Source: Acidobacteriota bacterium (lineage in GTDB: Bacteria; Acidobacteriota; Terriglobia; Acidiferrales; UBA7541). Taken from it: a stretch of DNA of 64,000 nucleotides. The stretch spans positions 41,674 to 105,673 of the forward strand of contig JACQDE010000033.1 of NCBI GenBank assembly GCA_016201285.1, in the 5' to 3' direction. The position numbers were made by a program, and so were the translations under genes. This document shows, piece after piece, positions 28,510-36,379 of the stretch. The stretch's first letter is position 1; the number at the start of each line of letters is the position of its first letter. The notes under the pieces are model-generated. The model saw only the letters and a program-made list of their open reading frames with translations, was not told where the DNA came from and searched no databases.

Positions 28510-29724
28510 ATGCTGCCCTACGCCGAAGCCCGCCGCAAAGTCGTCGAAGCCGTCAGCACGCGCTGCCCTGCGCCGCGGCGGGAAGTCGTTGCTCTCCACC
28601 GCGCGCTTGGCCGCATCCTGGCCGGCGAAGTCCGCGCGGACCGCGACTATCCTCCTTTTGACCGCTCCACGCGCGACGGATTTGCCGTCCGCGCCGCCGA
28701 CCTCGCAACTCTTCCAGTTACTTTGCAAATTATTGCGGAAATCAAAGCCGGGGACACTTTTTCCGGAGAAGTGCGCGCCGGCCAATGCGCGCAGATCATG
28801 ACCGGCGCCGCGGTCCCTGCCGGCGCCGATGCCGTCGTGATGATCGAGCACACCCGGCCCTCGGGAGCGAGCGTCGTGATGGAGCGCAAGGTCGCGCCCG
28901 GGGAGAACATCGTTCCGCGCGGCAGCGAGAGCAAGGCCGGTAAAATTTTGCTACAGCCCGGCGCGCGGCTCGGCTACGCGGAGCTTGCCCTGCTCGGCCA
29001 GGTGGGCTGCGCCGATGTGAATGTGTATCGCCGCCCGCGCGTGGCCATTCTTTCCACCGGCGACGAAGTGGTCGAAGTCGGCCAGCAGCCCGGCCCCTTC
29101 CAGATTCGCAACAGCAATACGGTTTCCCTCGCGGCGCAGGTCGAGCTCGCCGGCGGCGAGCCCGTGCCGCTCCCCAATGCGCCGGACGAGGCCACCAAAC
29201 TCCGCGCGCTCATCGAGCGCGGCCTCGAGGACGATATTCTCGTCCTTTCCGGCGGTGTCTCGATGGGGAAGTACGACCTGGTGGAAACCGTCCTGCGCGA
29301 CATGGGCGCGGAATTTTTCTTCGACGCAGTGGCCATTCGCCCGGGCAAGCCCGCCGTCTTTGGCACCTGCAACGGGAAATTCGTTTTTGGCTTGCCGGGC
29401 AATCCCGTTTCAACGATGGTTACGTTCGAGCTGTTCGTCGTGCCCGCCATCGACATGCTCAACGGCGCCGCGCCGCGACCGCTGCCGTTTTTCAAAGCGA
29501 AGCTCGCCGCGCCCGTGAAGCAGAAGGCCACGCTCACCCACTTCCTCCCCGCGAATGTGGAATGGTCAACCGGGGAGCCTGTGGTGAAAGAGTTGCCCTG
29601 GCAAGGCTCCGGCGATATTGTGGCCCTGGCGCAGGCGAACTGTTATCTCGTCGTGCCGGAGACACGGCTCGAATCCGCCGCGGGCGATTGGGTGGACGTG
29701 CTGCCGAGGCGCGGCGTCCTGTAA
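28510..29724 (+). CDS. moeA: Molybdopterin molybdotransferase
   Basis: 404 residues. Inserts molybdate into adenylated molybdopterin. Visible are DYPPFDRSTRDGFAV, AGDTFSGEV, IMTGAAVPAGADAVV, the molybdopterin-binding STGDEV and SGGVSMGKYD, and the GLPGNPVS loop. ATG 28510 is chosen because GGAGG (28498-28502) lies upstream and the family N-terminus starts there. It heads a cofactor group with moaC and mogA. Confidence 0.95.
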   Translation: MLPYAEARRKVVEAVSTRCPAPRREVVALHRALGRILAGEVRADRDYPPFDRSTRDGFAVRAADLATLPVTLQIIAEIKAGDTFSGEVRAGQCAQIMTGAAVPAGADAVVMIEHTRPSGASVVMERKVAPGENIVPRGSESKAGKILLQPGARLGYAELALLGQVGCADVNVYRRPRVAILSTGDEVVEVGQQPGPFQIRNSNTVSLAAQVELAGGEPVPLPNAPDEATKLRALIERGLEDDILVLSGGVSMGKYDLVETVLRDMGAEFFFDAVAIRPGKPAVFGTCNGKFVFGLPGNPVSTMVTFELFVVPAIDMLNGAAPRPLPFFKAKLAAPVKQKATLTHFLPANVEWSTGEPVVKELPWQGSGDIVALAQANCYLVVPETRLESAAGDWVDVLPRRGVL

Positions 29725-29732
29725 TTTTTGTT

Positions 29733-29799
29733 TGTAGGGGCGAGCGGCAGATCGCCTATTCCGGCAACAATGCGGGCGACCCAGCGGGTCGCCCCTACA
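29733..29799. repeat. TGTAGGGGCG...CGCCCCTACA repeat between moeA and moaC
   Basis: 67 bp bounded by TGTAG (29733-29737) and CTACA (29795-29799). It contains GCGACC and GGTCGC arms. The last A of CTACA is the first base of the moaC ATG. Related units are at 24125-24178 and 57657-57680. Confidence 0.75.
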
Positions 29800-30299
29800 T
29801 GAAGATGGCAAAGCTCTCGCATTACAAAAAAGGCGGCAAAGTCCGTATGGTGGATGTGAGGTCGAAATCCGTCACCGAGCGCGCCGCCGTCGCGCACGGG
29901 TTCGTGCGCATGAGCCGCGCTGTGCTGAGAAAAATTCGCCGGATGGAAACGCCCAAAGGCAATCCGCTCGAGGTGGCGCGGATCGCCGGCATTGCCGCGG
30001 CGAAGCGCACGTATGAACTGATACCGCTTTGCCATCCGCTGCCGCTGACGCACATTGATGTGACTACGCGGCTGTGCGAGAATGGCGTGGAAATCAGCGC
30101 GCGCGTCACCGCGACGGCGCGGACCGGCGTGGAAATGGAAGCTCTGTGCGCGGCGAGCGTGGCGGCCCTGACCATCTACGACATGTGCAAGGCCCTCGAT
30201 AAGGGCATGGAAATCACAGACATCTACCTCGTGAAAAAGACCGGCGGCAAGAGCGGCCGCTACCTGCGACCAAACTCTTCGGGAAAGGCCCGCCGATGA
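29799..30299 (+). CDS. moaC: Cyclic pyranopterin monophosphate synthase
   Basis: About 166 residues. With MoaA it converts GTP to cyclic pyranopterin monophosphate in molybdenum cofactor synthesis. LSHYKKGGKVRMVDVRSKS, the active-site LIPLCHPLPLTHIDV, ARTGVEMEALCAAS and YDMCKALDKGMEI are all family signatures. The start is ATG 29799 or 29805. The former arises exactly at the edge of an intergenic repeat and no RBS is evident. The stop overlaps the ATG of the next gene (ATGA). Confidence 0.93.
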   Translation: MKMAKLSHYKKGGKVRMVDVRSKSVTERAAVAHGFVRMSRAVLRKIRRMETPKGNPLEVARIAGIAAAKRTYELIPLCHPLPLTHIDVTTRLCENGVEISARVTATARTGVEMEALCAASVAALTIYDMCKALDKGMEITDIYLVKKTGGKSGRYLRPNSSGKARR

Positions 30300-31036
30300 A
30301 GGTTGTCCGTGTCCTGATTGTCGAAGATAACCCGATGGTCCTCGATCTCATCTCCAAGGGCCTTTCGCCGCATTGCGAGCTGGCCACCGCCGCCGACGGC
30401 GCCGACGCCCTGCTCAAAGTGATCGACGACCCGCCGGACATGATTATCTCCGACTACAAGATGCCCGGACTCGACGGCCGCCAGCTTTACGAAAAGCTCC
30501 GCGGCCGCGAGCGCACCAGGGGCCTGCCGTTCATTTTTATGGCTGGCCGCGCCGACATCGAAGAAAAGCTCCGCCCGCTGGTGGACGGCGTCGAGGACTT
30601 CATCGTCAAGCCATTCTTCCTGAAGGAATTCGTCCGCCGCGCGAAGAAAGTGGTGGACCGGCTGCAGCTCGAAAAAATGCAGCAGCGCAGCGCGCGCCCC
30701 GGCACGATTCAGGGCCGTCTCGAAGAGATGAGCATCATGGACCTGCTCCAGTCGCTCGAGATGGGGCAGAAGTCGTGCCGGCTGACCATCGTCCGCGGCG
30801 ACGACAAGTGCGAGATGTTCTTCACCGGCGGCGTCTGCAAACACGCCCAGTTGGGAAGCGTCGAAGGCAACGAAGCCGTGTTCAAGGCGGCCGCCTGGTC
30901 CGACGGCGAATTCGAGATTGACTTCAACGCGAATTCCGACAAGGTCACCTGCACCATGTCCACCCAGGGCCTGCTGATGGAAGCCTTCCGCCTGATGGAC
31001 GAGGCCAGCCGCGACATGGCCGACGCTCAGGGCTAG
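30296..31036 (+). CDS. Response regulator: CheY-like receiver plus DUF4388 domain
   Basis: 246 residues. The receiver (1-~120) has acidic pocket Glu10/Asp11, phospho-acceptor Asp53 (IISDYKMPG) and Lys105 (IVKPFF). The switch Thr/Ser position is Ala83 (FMAGRAD), which may alter signalling. The C-terminal ~100 residues (IQGRLEEMSIMDLLQSLEMGQ... GVCKHAQLGSVEGNEAVF) are a DUF4388/PATAN-type domain, not a DNA-binding one, so output is probably by protein contact. It is translationally coupled to moaC and sits inside the molybdenum cofactor genes; no cognate kinase is adjacent. Confidence 0.87.
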   Translation: MKVVRVLIVEDNPMVLDLISKGLSPHCELATAADGADALLKVIDDPPDMIISDYKMPGLDGRQLYEKLRGRERTRGLPFIFMAGRADIEEKLRPLVDGVEDFIVKPFFLKEFVRRAKKVVDRLQLEKMQQRSARPGTIQGRLEEMSIMDLLQSLEMGQKSCRLTIVRGDDKCEMFFTGGVCKHAQLGSVEGNEAVFKAAAWSDGEFEIDFNANSDKVTCTMSTQGLLMEAFRLMDEASRDMADAQG

Positions 31037-31044
31037 GCCCGCCG

Positions 31045-31521
31045 ATGCGCGTCGCCATCCTCACGATCAGCGATTCCGTCTTCCGCGGCGAGCGCGCCGA
31101 TCTCTCCGGCCCCGCGCTGCGCGAGCGCTGCGCGCAGCGCGGCTGGCAGGTGGTGGCCGCTGAAATTGTTCCGGATGAATCCTCCACGATTCAGGCGTTT
31201 CTGATTGCCTGCGCGGATTCGCGGCAGGCCGATGTAATTCTCACCACCGGCGGCACCGGGCTCGGTCCGCGCGACGTCACTCCGGAAGCCACCGCCGCCG
31301 TCTGCCCGCGCTTGATCCCCGGCCTCGGAGAATTGATGCGCGCCGCCGGGAAGGGAAGCAATCCCCATGCCGCGCTTTCCCGCGCCGTCGCCGGCGTGCG
31401 CGGGCAAACGCTCATCGTGAATCTCCCGGGTAGCCCGAAAGGCGCGGTGGAATCGCTGGACGCCGTTGCGGCGCTGCTGCCGCATGCGGTGGATGTACTT
31501 CGCGGCGCGCGCCACGACTGA
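31045..31521 (+). CDS. mogA: Molybdopterin adenylyltransferase, MogA/MoaB family
   Basis: 158 residues. Adenylates molybdopterin before MoeA inserts molybdenum. ILTISDSVFRGERADLSGP, LTTGGTGLGPRDVTPEAT and LIVNLPGSPKGAVESL are diagnostic. MogA and MoaB cannot be separated confidently by sequence. Starts 8 bp after the response regulator. A MITE-like element is inserted immediately after the stop codon. Confidence 0.92.
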   Translation: MRVAILTISDSVFRGERADLSGPALRERCAQRGWQVVAAEIVPDESSTIQAFLIACADSRQADVILTTGGTGLGPRDVTPEATAAVCPRLIPGLGELMRAAGKGSNPHAALSRAVAGVRGQTLIVNLPGSPKGAVESLDAVAALLPHAVDVLRGARHD

Positions 31522-31529
31522 TCGTCTTC

Positions 31530-31741
31530 GGTAGTGACTCCATTTGGCAGCAGCGCATGGAGTCTTTACGGTTCAGGGGGTCGGAGCTTTAGCTCCGACA
31601 AAATTGAGCACCTCTTCATCCTGTTTTCTTGCAGGGGCATAAGCCCCTGCAAGAAAAAGGACCCAGAAGTTGCACTCTGATGACGGAGCTGAAGCTCCGT
31701 CCCCCTGGCCAGGTGCGGCACAGCGAAATGGAGTCACTTCG
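31530..31741. mobile_element. 212-bp MITE-like element with 8-bp target-site duplication
   Basis: Flanked by identical TCGTCTTC (31522-31529 and 31742-31749). Terminal inverted repeats of 16 bp match at 14 positions, with a perfect 13-bp core AGTGACTCCATTT (31533-31545) / AAATGGAGTCACT (31726-31738). The interior has three hairpins (TCGGAGCTTTAGCTCCGA; TTGCAGGGGC-GCCCCTGCAA; ACGGAGCTGAAGCTCCGT) and no coding frame. The left duplication starts right after the mogA stop. Confidence 0.78.
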
Positions 31742-31776
31742 TCGTCTTCCTTGAACTTTCAGAAATTTGACCGCTG

Positions 31777-31785
31777 TGCTAGGAT
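31777..31785 (+). promoter_or_regulatory. Possible extended -10 element before nuoA (cluster 1)
   Basis: TGCTAGGAT fits an extended -10 (TGnTAnnaT), 17 bp before ATG 31803. No good -35 is present. Confidence 0.3.
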
Positions 31786-31802
31786 GGGCGGCTGTTGAAC
31801 CG

Positions 31803-32162
31803 ATGCCGAGCGAATACATTCCCGTTTTCATTTTCGCCGCGATGGCGGCGTCGTTCCCGATCATCGCCCTGGTGGTCTTCAAATTCATCCGGCCGGACTC
31901 GCGCGCGGTGGGCGCGAAGCTGAAGCCCTACGAATGCGGCATTCCGCCCGAAGGCGACACCCACGGCCGCTACTCCGTGCGCTTCTACATCGTGGCGATT
32001 TTGTTCGTGATCTTCGACGTCGAGACGGTGTTTCTGTTCCCCTGGGCGGTGCAGTACAACCTGCTCGGGCTGTACGGACTGGTGACGATGTTCGTGTTTC
32101 TGGGCATCCTGCTGGCCGGTTACGTGTGGCTCTACAAGAAAGGCGCGCTGGAATGGGTCTAG
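31803..32162 (+). CDS. nuoA: NADH-quinone oxidoreductase subunit A (cluster 1)
   Basis: 119 residues with three transmembrane helices. Complex I pumps protons while passing electrons to quinone. KPYECGIPPEGDTHGRYSVRF is the conserved loop with the Cys that sits near the quinone channel. FVIFDVETVFLFPWAV is the family signature. The start at ATG 31803 gives the usual length. Unlike most nuo operons the next gene is nuoC, not nuoB. A hairpin terminator directly follows this gene. Confidence 0.94.
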   Translation: MPSEYIPVFIFAAMAASFPIIALVVFKFIRPDSRAVGAKLKPYECGIPPEGDTHGRYSVRFYIVAILFVIFDVETVFLFPWAVQYNLLGLYGLVTMFVFLGILLAGYVWLYKKGALEWV

Positions 32163-32188
32163 CCGCGCGCGCAGACAGAGGTTGCTCT

Positions 32189-32220
32189 CTCCCGGCTGTT
32201 GGAACGGCCGGGATTTTTTA
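32189..32220 (+). terminator. Rho-independent terminator between nuoA and nuoC (cluster 1)
   Basis: CCCGGC (32189-32194) pairs with GCCGGG (32205-32210) around a 10-nt loop, followed by ATTTTTTATT. It separates nuoA from the rest of cluster 1. Confidence 0.72.
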
Positions 32221-32238
32221 TTGTGTCGCGCCGCGGAA

Positions 32239-32268
32239 GTTGACGCAATTTCGCGGCCTGTGTTAGAA
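32239..32268 (+). promoter_or_regulatory. Promoter of nuoC-onward (cluster 1)
   Basis: TTGACG (32239-32244) with TTAGAA (17-bp spacer) or TAGAAA (18-bp spacer) at 32262-32268. It lies just after the terminator, giving nuoC and downstream genes their own transcript with a leader of about 55 nt. Confidence 0.55.
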
Positions 32269-32327
32269 AATACGGTTTAATATTCTCGGCTGTTGTCCTC
32301 AGGGCAGCCGGATTCACAGACAAGCGA

Positions 32328-33005
32328 ATGGCCAACGACCCTTCGGAAAAGCAGCCGCCCGCATCACCGGGCACGCCGCCTTCTGCCCCGGATTCCGCTC
32401 CGGCGTCCGCGGAAAAGCCCGCGGCGCCGACTGCCACTCCGCCGAAGCCTGCTGCACCGACTGCTCCGAAGCCTCCGGCGGCGCCTCCCCCGCCCAAGGA
32501 AGGGCCGGTGCCGCTCGACAACGACCTGGTGAAGCGCTTCAAAGCCCGCTTTGGCGACAAAATCCACGAAGCATGGACGGATCGCAAGCAGTCCATCTTG
32601 GTTGTGAATGCCGCCTCGCTGGTCGAAATCTCCGAGTACTCGCGCGACGATGAAAGTTTCGACTACCTTGTGGACCTCACCGCGGTGGACTGGCCCAAGC
32701 GCGAAAAACGCTTCGACGTGGTGCTGAACCTTTATTCCTTCCAGAAAAACGAACGCCTGCGGCTGAAAGCGTATGTCGGCGAAGGGGAGGGCTGCCTCAG
32801 CGTCACCGGCGTGTGGAGCACCGCCAACTGGCTCGAGCGCGAGGCGTACGACATGTTCGGGATCGTGTTCGAGGGCCACCCGAACCTGAAGCGCATCCTG
32901 CTCCCCGACGAATGGCAGGGACATCCGTTGCGCAAGGACTACGACATCCTGACGCAGGACACCGCCTGGGTCCGCGAAAACCTGGGGATTGAGAGCGGAC
33001 AGTAG
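32328..33005 (+). CDS. nuoC: NADH-quinone oxidoreductase subunit C with Pro/Ala-rich extension (cluster 1)
   Basis: 225 residues. The conserved NuoC core starts near residue 62 ([10 protein letters not shown]) and carries [33 protein letters not shown] and the C-terminal HPLRKDY. Residues ~8-60 are an added low-complexity Pro/Ala/Lys tail ([18 protein letters not shown]...) absent from the cluster 2 copy. NuoC is a peripheral-arm subunit docking with NuoD. Starts 3 bp before nuoD. Confidence 0.93.
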   Translation: MANDPSEKQPPASPGTPPSAPDSAPASAEKPAAPTATPPKPAAPTAPKPPAAPPPPKEGPVPLDNDLVKRFKARFGDKIHEAWTDRKQSILVVNAASLVEISEYSRDDESFDYLVDLTAVDWPKREKRFDVVLNLYSFQKNERLRLKAYVGEGEGCLSVTGVWSTANWLEREAYDMFGIVFEGHPNLKRILLPDEWQGHPLRKDYDILTQDTAWVRENLGIESGQ

Positions 33006-33007
33006 CG

Positions 33008-34150
33008 ATGGCCGATACGCGCACAACCGGTTTCCCTGGCGTCGAGCAGACCGTGCTCGGCGCCGACGAGATCATCATCAACATGGGCCCGCAGCACCCT
33101 TCGACGCACGGCGTGTTGCGCGTCAAGCTGCGCCTGGACGGCGAGCGCATCGTGGACTCCGAGTGCGTGATCGGCTACCTGCACCGCGGCGTCGAGAAGA
33201 TTGCGGAGCACCGCAGTTACCAGCAGTTCGCTCCCTACGTGGACCGCATGGACTACGTGGCCGCGGTTTCCAACGGCCTGGGCTATTGCGAGGCGGTGGA
33301 AAAGCTGCTGGGCGCCGAAGCGCCCATGCGCGCGAAGGTGGTGCGCACGATCCTCACCGAACTTCAGCGCATCTCCAGCCACCTGCTCTGGCTCGGCACG
33401 CACGCCATTGACATCGGCGCGCTCACCCCGCTCTTCTACTGCCTCCGCGAGCGCGAAGAAATCCTGAAGATTTTTGAGAAATACTGCGGCGCGCGGCTCA
33501 CCACCCATGCCTTCCGCATCGGCGGCCTGCAATACGACACCTACGACGGCTTCGAGGCGGAAGTGAAGCGCTTCTGCCTCGACTTCGGCCATCGAGTGGA
33601 CGAGTACGAACAGTTGCTCACCGAAAACCGCATCTGGATCGCGCGCACAAAAGGCGTCGGCGTGCTCACCGCGGCGGATGCGATTGACATGGGCGCCACC
33701 GGCCCGGTGCTGCGCGGCAGCGGCGTGAAGTGGGACATCCGCAAGGCCATGCCCTACGCGGCCTACGAAAAATACGAATTCGAAATTCCTACCGGCAAGA
33801 ACGGCGACACCTACGACCGCTACCTCGTCCGCATGGAGGAGATGCGCCAGTCCAATCGCATTTGCCTGCAGGCCGTCGAGGACATCCCCGCCGGGCCGAT
33901 CATGGGCAAGGTGGGCAAAGTGCTCAAGCCGCCGGTGGGCGAGGTGTACCACTCCATCGAAGCGCCCAAGGGCGAACTGGGCTACTACATCGTCAGCGAC
34001 GGCACCACGCAGCCCTATCGCGTGCGCATCCGCCCGCCGTCGTTCATCAACCTGGAAGCGCTGGACAAAATGATCAAGGGCCACCTGGTGGCCGACGTGG
34101 TGGCCATCATCGGCACGCTGGATATCGTTCTCGGCGAGGTGGACCGCTAG
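33008..34150 (+). CDS. nuoD: NADH-quinone oxidoreductase subunit D (cluster 1)
   Basis: 380 residues; forms much of the quinone pocket. [16 protein letters not shown] and [11 protein letters not shown] hold the quinone-binding His residues, [16 protein letters not shown] and [15 protein letters not shown] are conserved, and the C-terminus [14 protein letters not shown] is diagnostic. The stop overlaps the GTG of nuoH by one base. Confidence 0.96.
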   Translation: MADTRTTGFPGVEQTVLGADEIIINMGPQHPSTHGVLRVKLRLDGERIVDSECVIGYLHRGVEKIAEHRSYQQFAPYVDRMDYVAAVSNGLGYCEAVEKLLGAEAPMRAKVVRTILTELQRISSHLLWLGTHAIDIGALTPLFYCLREREEILKIFEKYCGARLTTHAFRIGGLQYDTYDGFEAEVKRFCLDFGHRVDEYEQLLTENRIWIARTKGVGVLTAADAIDMGATGPVLRGSGVKWDIRKAMPYAAYEKYEFEIPTGKNGDTYDRYLVRMEEMRQSNRICLQAVEDIPAGPIMGKVGKVLKPPVGEVYHSIEAPKGELGYYIVSDGTTQPYRVRIRPPSFINLEALDKMIKGHLVADVVAIIGTLDIVLGEVDR

Positions 34151-35466
34151 TGACCGCGCTGCTCGAATTCCTGAATACGTACATGTGGCGGCTGATCTTT
34201 GCCCTGGTGATCGTCGGCGTGTTGCCGCTGCTGGCCGGCTACGTGGTGCTGATGGAGCGCAAGGTGATGGCGGACATGCAGGCGCGGCTGGGCCCGATGC
34301 GCGTCGGCCCGCACGGACTGCTCCAGCCCATCGCCGACGCGCTGAAGCTGCTCATCAAGGAAGACATCATCCCGGAGAACGCGGACAAGCTGGTTTTCTG
34401 GTTTGCCCCGGTTATTTCCGTCACCGCGGCGATGGTGGCGTACTCCGCGCTGGCCATCGGCCCGTTTTTCCAGATTGCCGAGCTGAACATCGGCCTCATT
34501 TTCATCGTGGCCATCAGCTCGATGGGAATTTTCGGGATCATCCTGGGCGGCTGGGCCTCCAACAGCCACTATTCGCTGCTCGGCGCGCTGCGCAGCACCG
34601 CACAGATGATCAGCTATGAGACGGCCGCGGGCCTGGCGCTGGTCGGCGGCGTGCTCCTGGCCGGGACGCTCTCCACGAAGCAGATTGTGCAGGCGCAGCA
34701 GGGAGGCACGTGGTTCGTGTTTGTCGCCCCCATCGGCTTCTTCCTTTATCTCGTCGCCTCCATCGCGGAAACCAACCGTGCGCCCTTCGACTTGCCAGAA
34801 GCCGAATCGGAACTCGTCGCCGGCTACATGACCGAGTACAGCGGCTTCCGCTGGGCGGTTTATTTCCTGGCGGAATACGCGAACATGATCGTGGTGGCCA
34901 GCATCGCCACCACACTGTTCCTCGGCGGGTGGCTGAGACCGTTCGGGAGCATCGCAGCGCTGGACTTCCTCGATTTCTTCCCGCCGCTCTGCTTCTTCGT
35001 CGTGGCGGCGTACTGTTTCTACCGCACGCCGAAGCAGCCCGAGCCCATCCAGAGCGCGGTGATGGCGCTTTTCGGCGGGCTGTGCCTGCTGCTGGCCGTG
35101 GCGATGGCGCTGCCGTTCGTGCCCGGCCTCGCCGATTCGAAGCCCGGGCTGCACGGCGCGTTCTGGTTCCTGTTGAAGGTGTTCCTCTACATTTACAGCT
35201 TCATGTGGATCCGGTTCACGTTTCCCCGGTTCCGCTTCGATCAGCTCATGCGGCTGGGCTGGTACTTCATGATCCCGCTTTCGATCGTGAATGTGCTCGG
35301 CCTGGGCGTGTACAAGGTGCTGCGTCAGTTGCAATGGAATCGGTGGCCAGCGTTCCTGCTGACCACGGGCGGGACGCTGCTGGTGGCCATCTGGCTGGTG
35401 TGGATTGCGCAAAAGAAAGCTGGGATTCCCGGTTCCGTGGGCGACATGACGGAAGCGGAAGGATAA
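34150..35466 (+). CDS. nuoH: NADH-quinone oxidoreductase subunit H (cluster 1)
   Basis: 438 residues if the GTG at 34150 is used, overlapping the nuoD stop (TAGTG). Membrane subunit linking the quinone pocket to the proton channels. Signatures: YVVLMERKVMADMQARLGPMR, GPHGLLQPIADALKLLIKED, the acidic loop ETNRAPFDLPEAESELVAGY and RFTFPRFRFDQLM. Longer at the C-terminus than the cluster 2 copy (408 residues), by an extra helix. Confidence 0.95.
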   Translation: MTALLEFLNTYMWRLIFALVIVGVLPLLAGYVVLMERKVMADMQARLGPMRVGPHGLLQPIADALKLLIKEDIIPENADKLVFWFAPVISVTAAMVAYSALAIGPFFQIAELNIGLIFIVAISSMGIFGIILGGWASNSHYSLLGALRSTAQMISYETAAGLALVGGVLLAGTLSTKQIVQAQQGGTWFVFVAPIGFFLYLVASIAETNRAPFDLPEAESELVAGYMTEYSGFRWAVYFLAEYANMIVVASIATTLFLGGWLRPFGSIAALDFLDFFPPLCFFVVAAYCFYRTPKQPEPIQSAVMALFGGLCLLLAVAMALPFVPGLADSKPGLHGAFWFLLKVFLYIYSFMWIRFTFPRFRFDQLMRLGWYFMIPLSIVNVLGLGVYKVLRQLQWNRWPAFLLTTGGTLLVAIWLVWIAQKKAGIPGSVGDMTEAEG

Positions 35467-35469
35467 GGC

Positions 35470-35994
35470 ATGACTCCCACGCAGATCAGCCAAATCGCGT
35501 TCTACTTCTTCGCCGGCTTGGCGGTGCTGGGCGCGATCCTGACGGTCACCGTCCGCAACGTCGTGCACAGCGCCATTTTCCTGATTACTTCGCTGCTGGC
35601 CACCGCCGGCATCTTCCTCACGCTGGGCGCGCAGTTCTTGTTTGCCGTGCAGATCATTCTCTACGTTGGCGGCATCATGGTGCTGTTCATCTTCGTCATC
35701 ATGCTGGTGAATCTGGACGTCGCCTTGCACCAGTTGCAGTTCAATCGGCAAAAGTGGGTGGCGGGCCTGCTGGCGCTGGTGCTGGGTTCGCAGCTCGGTG
35801 TGGCCATCTGGTTCGCGCGCGCCAAGGGCTCGCTGGACATCCCGTCCGGCCGCACCGGCACGTTGAGCCCGCAGAATGTGGAGCAGTTCGGCCTGGCGCT
35901 GTTTGAGAAGTACGCGCTTCCGTTTGAGATTGCCTCGGTGCTGCTGCTGGTGGCGCTGATCGGGGCGGTGGTCATGACCAAGAAGCGCATCTAG
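35470..35994 (+). CDS. nuoJ: NADH-quinone oxidoreductase subunit J (cluster 1)
   Basis: 174 residues, five transmembrane helices. The family segment VQIILYVGGIMVLFIFVIML (pi-bulge helix 3) is clear. A central loop (~100-140) precedes the last helix with FALPFEIA-like sequence (KYALPFEIASVLLL). Starts 3 bp after nuoH. Confidence 0.93.
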   Translation: MTPTQISQIAFYFFAGLAVLGAILTVTVRNVVHSAIFLITSLLATAGIFLTLGAQFLFAVQIILYVGGIMVLFIFVIMLVNLDVALHQLQFNRQKWVAGLLALVLGSQLGVAIWFARAKGSLDIPSGRTGTLSPQNVEQFGLALFEKYALPFEIASVLLLVALIGAVVMTKKRI

Positions 35995-36012
35995 GAGACG
36001 CCGGAGAAACGC

Positions 36013-36315
36013 ATGGTTCCGATCAGCCACTATCTGTTCCTGAGCCTGGCGCTGTTCACCGTCGGCGTCATCGGCGTGGTCACGCGGCGCAACGTCATCG
36101 TCATCCTGATGTCCATCGAGCTGATCCTCAACGCGGTGAACATCAATCTGGTGGCCTTCTCGCGCCACTGGGCCAACGTGGATGGCCAGATCTTCACGCT
36201 GTTCATCATCACCGACGCGGCAGCCGAAGCCGCCGTCGGGCTGGGCATCATCATCGCGTTCTTCAAGAACCGCGAGACGGTGCTGGCCGACGAAATCGAT
36301 TTGTTGAAGTGGTAG
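36013..36315 (+). CDS. nuoK: NADH-quinone oxidoreductase subunit K (cluster 1), extra Asp by the channel Glu
   Basis: 100 residues, three helices, homologous to Mrp antiporter MrpC. Channel glutamates Glu36 (MSIELILNAVN) and Glu72 (AAAEAAVG) are both present. Residue 68 is Asp (IITDAAAEAAVG), one helix turn from Glu72; the cluster 2 copy has Val there. The gene ends in TAG next to a hairpin repeat. Confidence 0.95.
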   Translation: MVPISHYLFLSLALFTVGVIGVVTRRNVIVILMSIELILNAVNINLVAFSRHWANVDGQIFTLFIITDAAAEAAVGLGIIIAFFKNRETVLADEIDLLKW

Positions 36316-36352
36316 TCGCGGCGGGTTTATCCCGCCATTGCGGTAGTTGTTG
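36313..36352. repeat. Single-hairpin intergenic repeat between nuoK and nuoL (cluster 1)
   Basis: GGCGGG-TTTAT-CCCGCC (36320-36336) is flanked by TAG and ...GGTAG. It is a degenerate member of the TGTAG...CTACA family and includes the nuoK stop. Confidence 0.6.
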
Positions 36353-36379
36353 GGGCCGGCTTTGGCTCCTGAGGCCTGA

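Noticed and set aside
34147..36168. A 673-codon open frame on the - strand opposite nuoH/J/K
   Set aside because: Composition dominated by His/Gln/Arg/Asp, antisense to conserved membrane genes.
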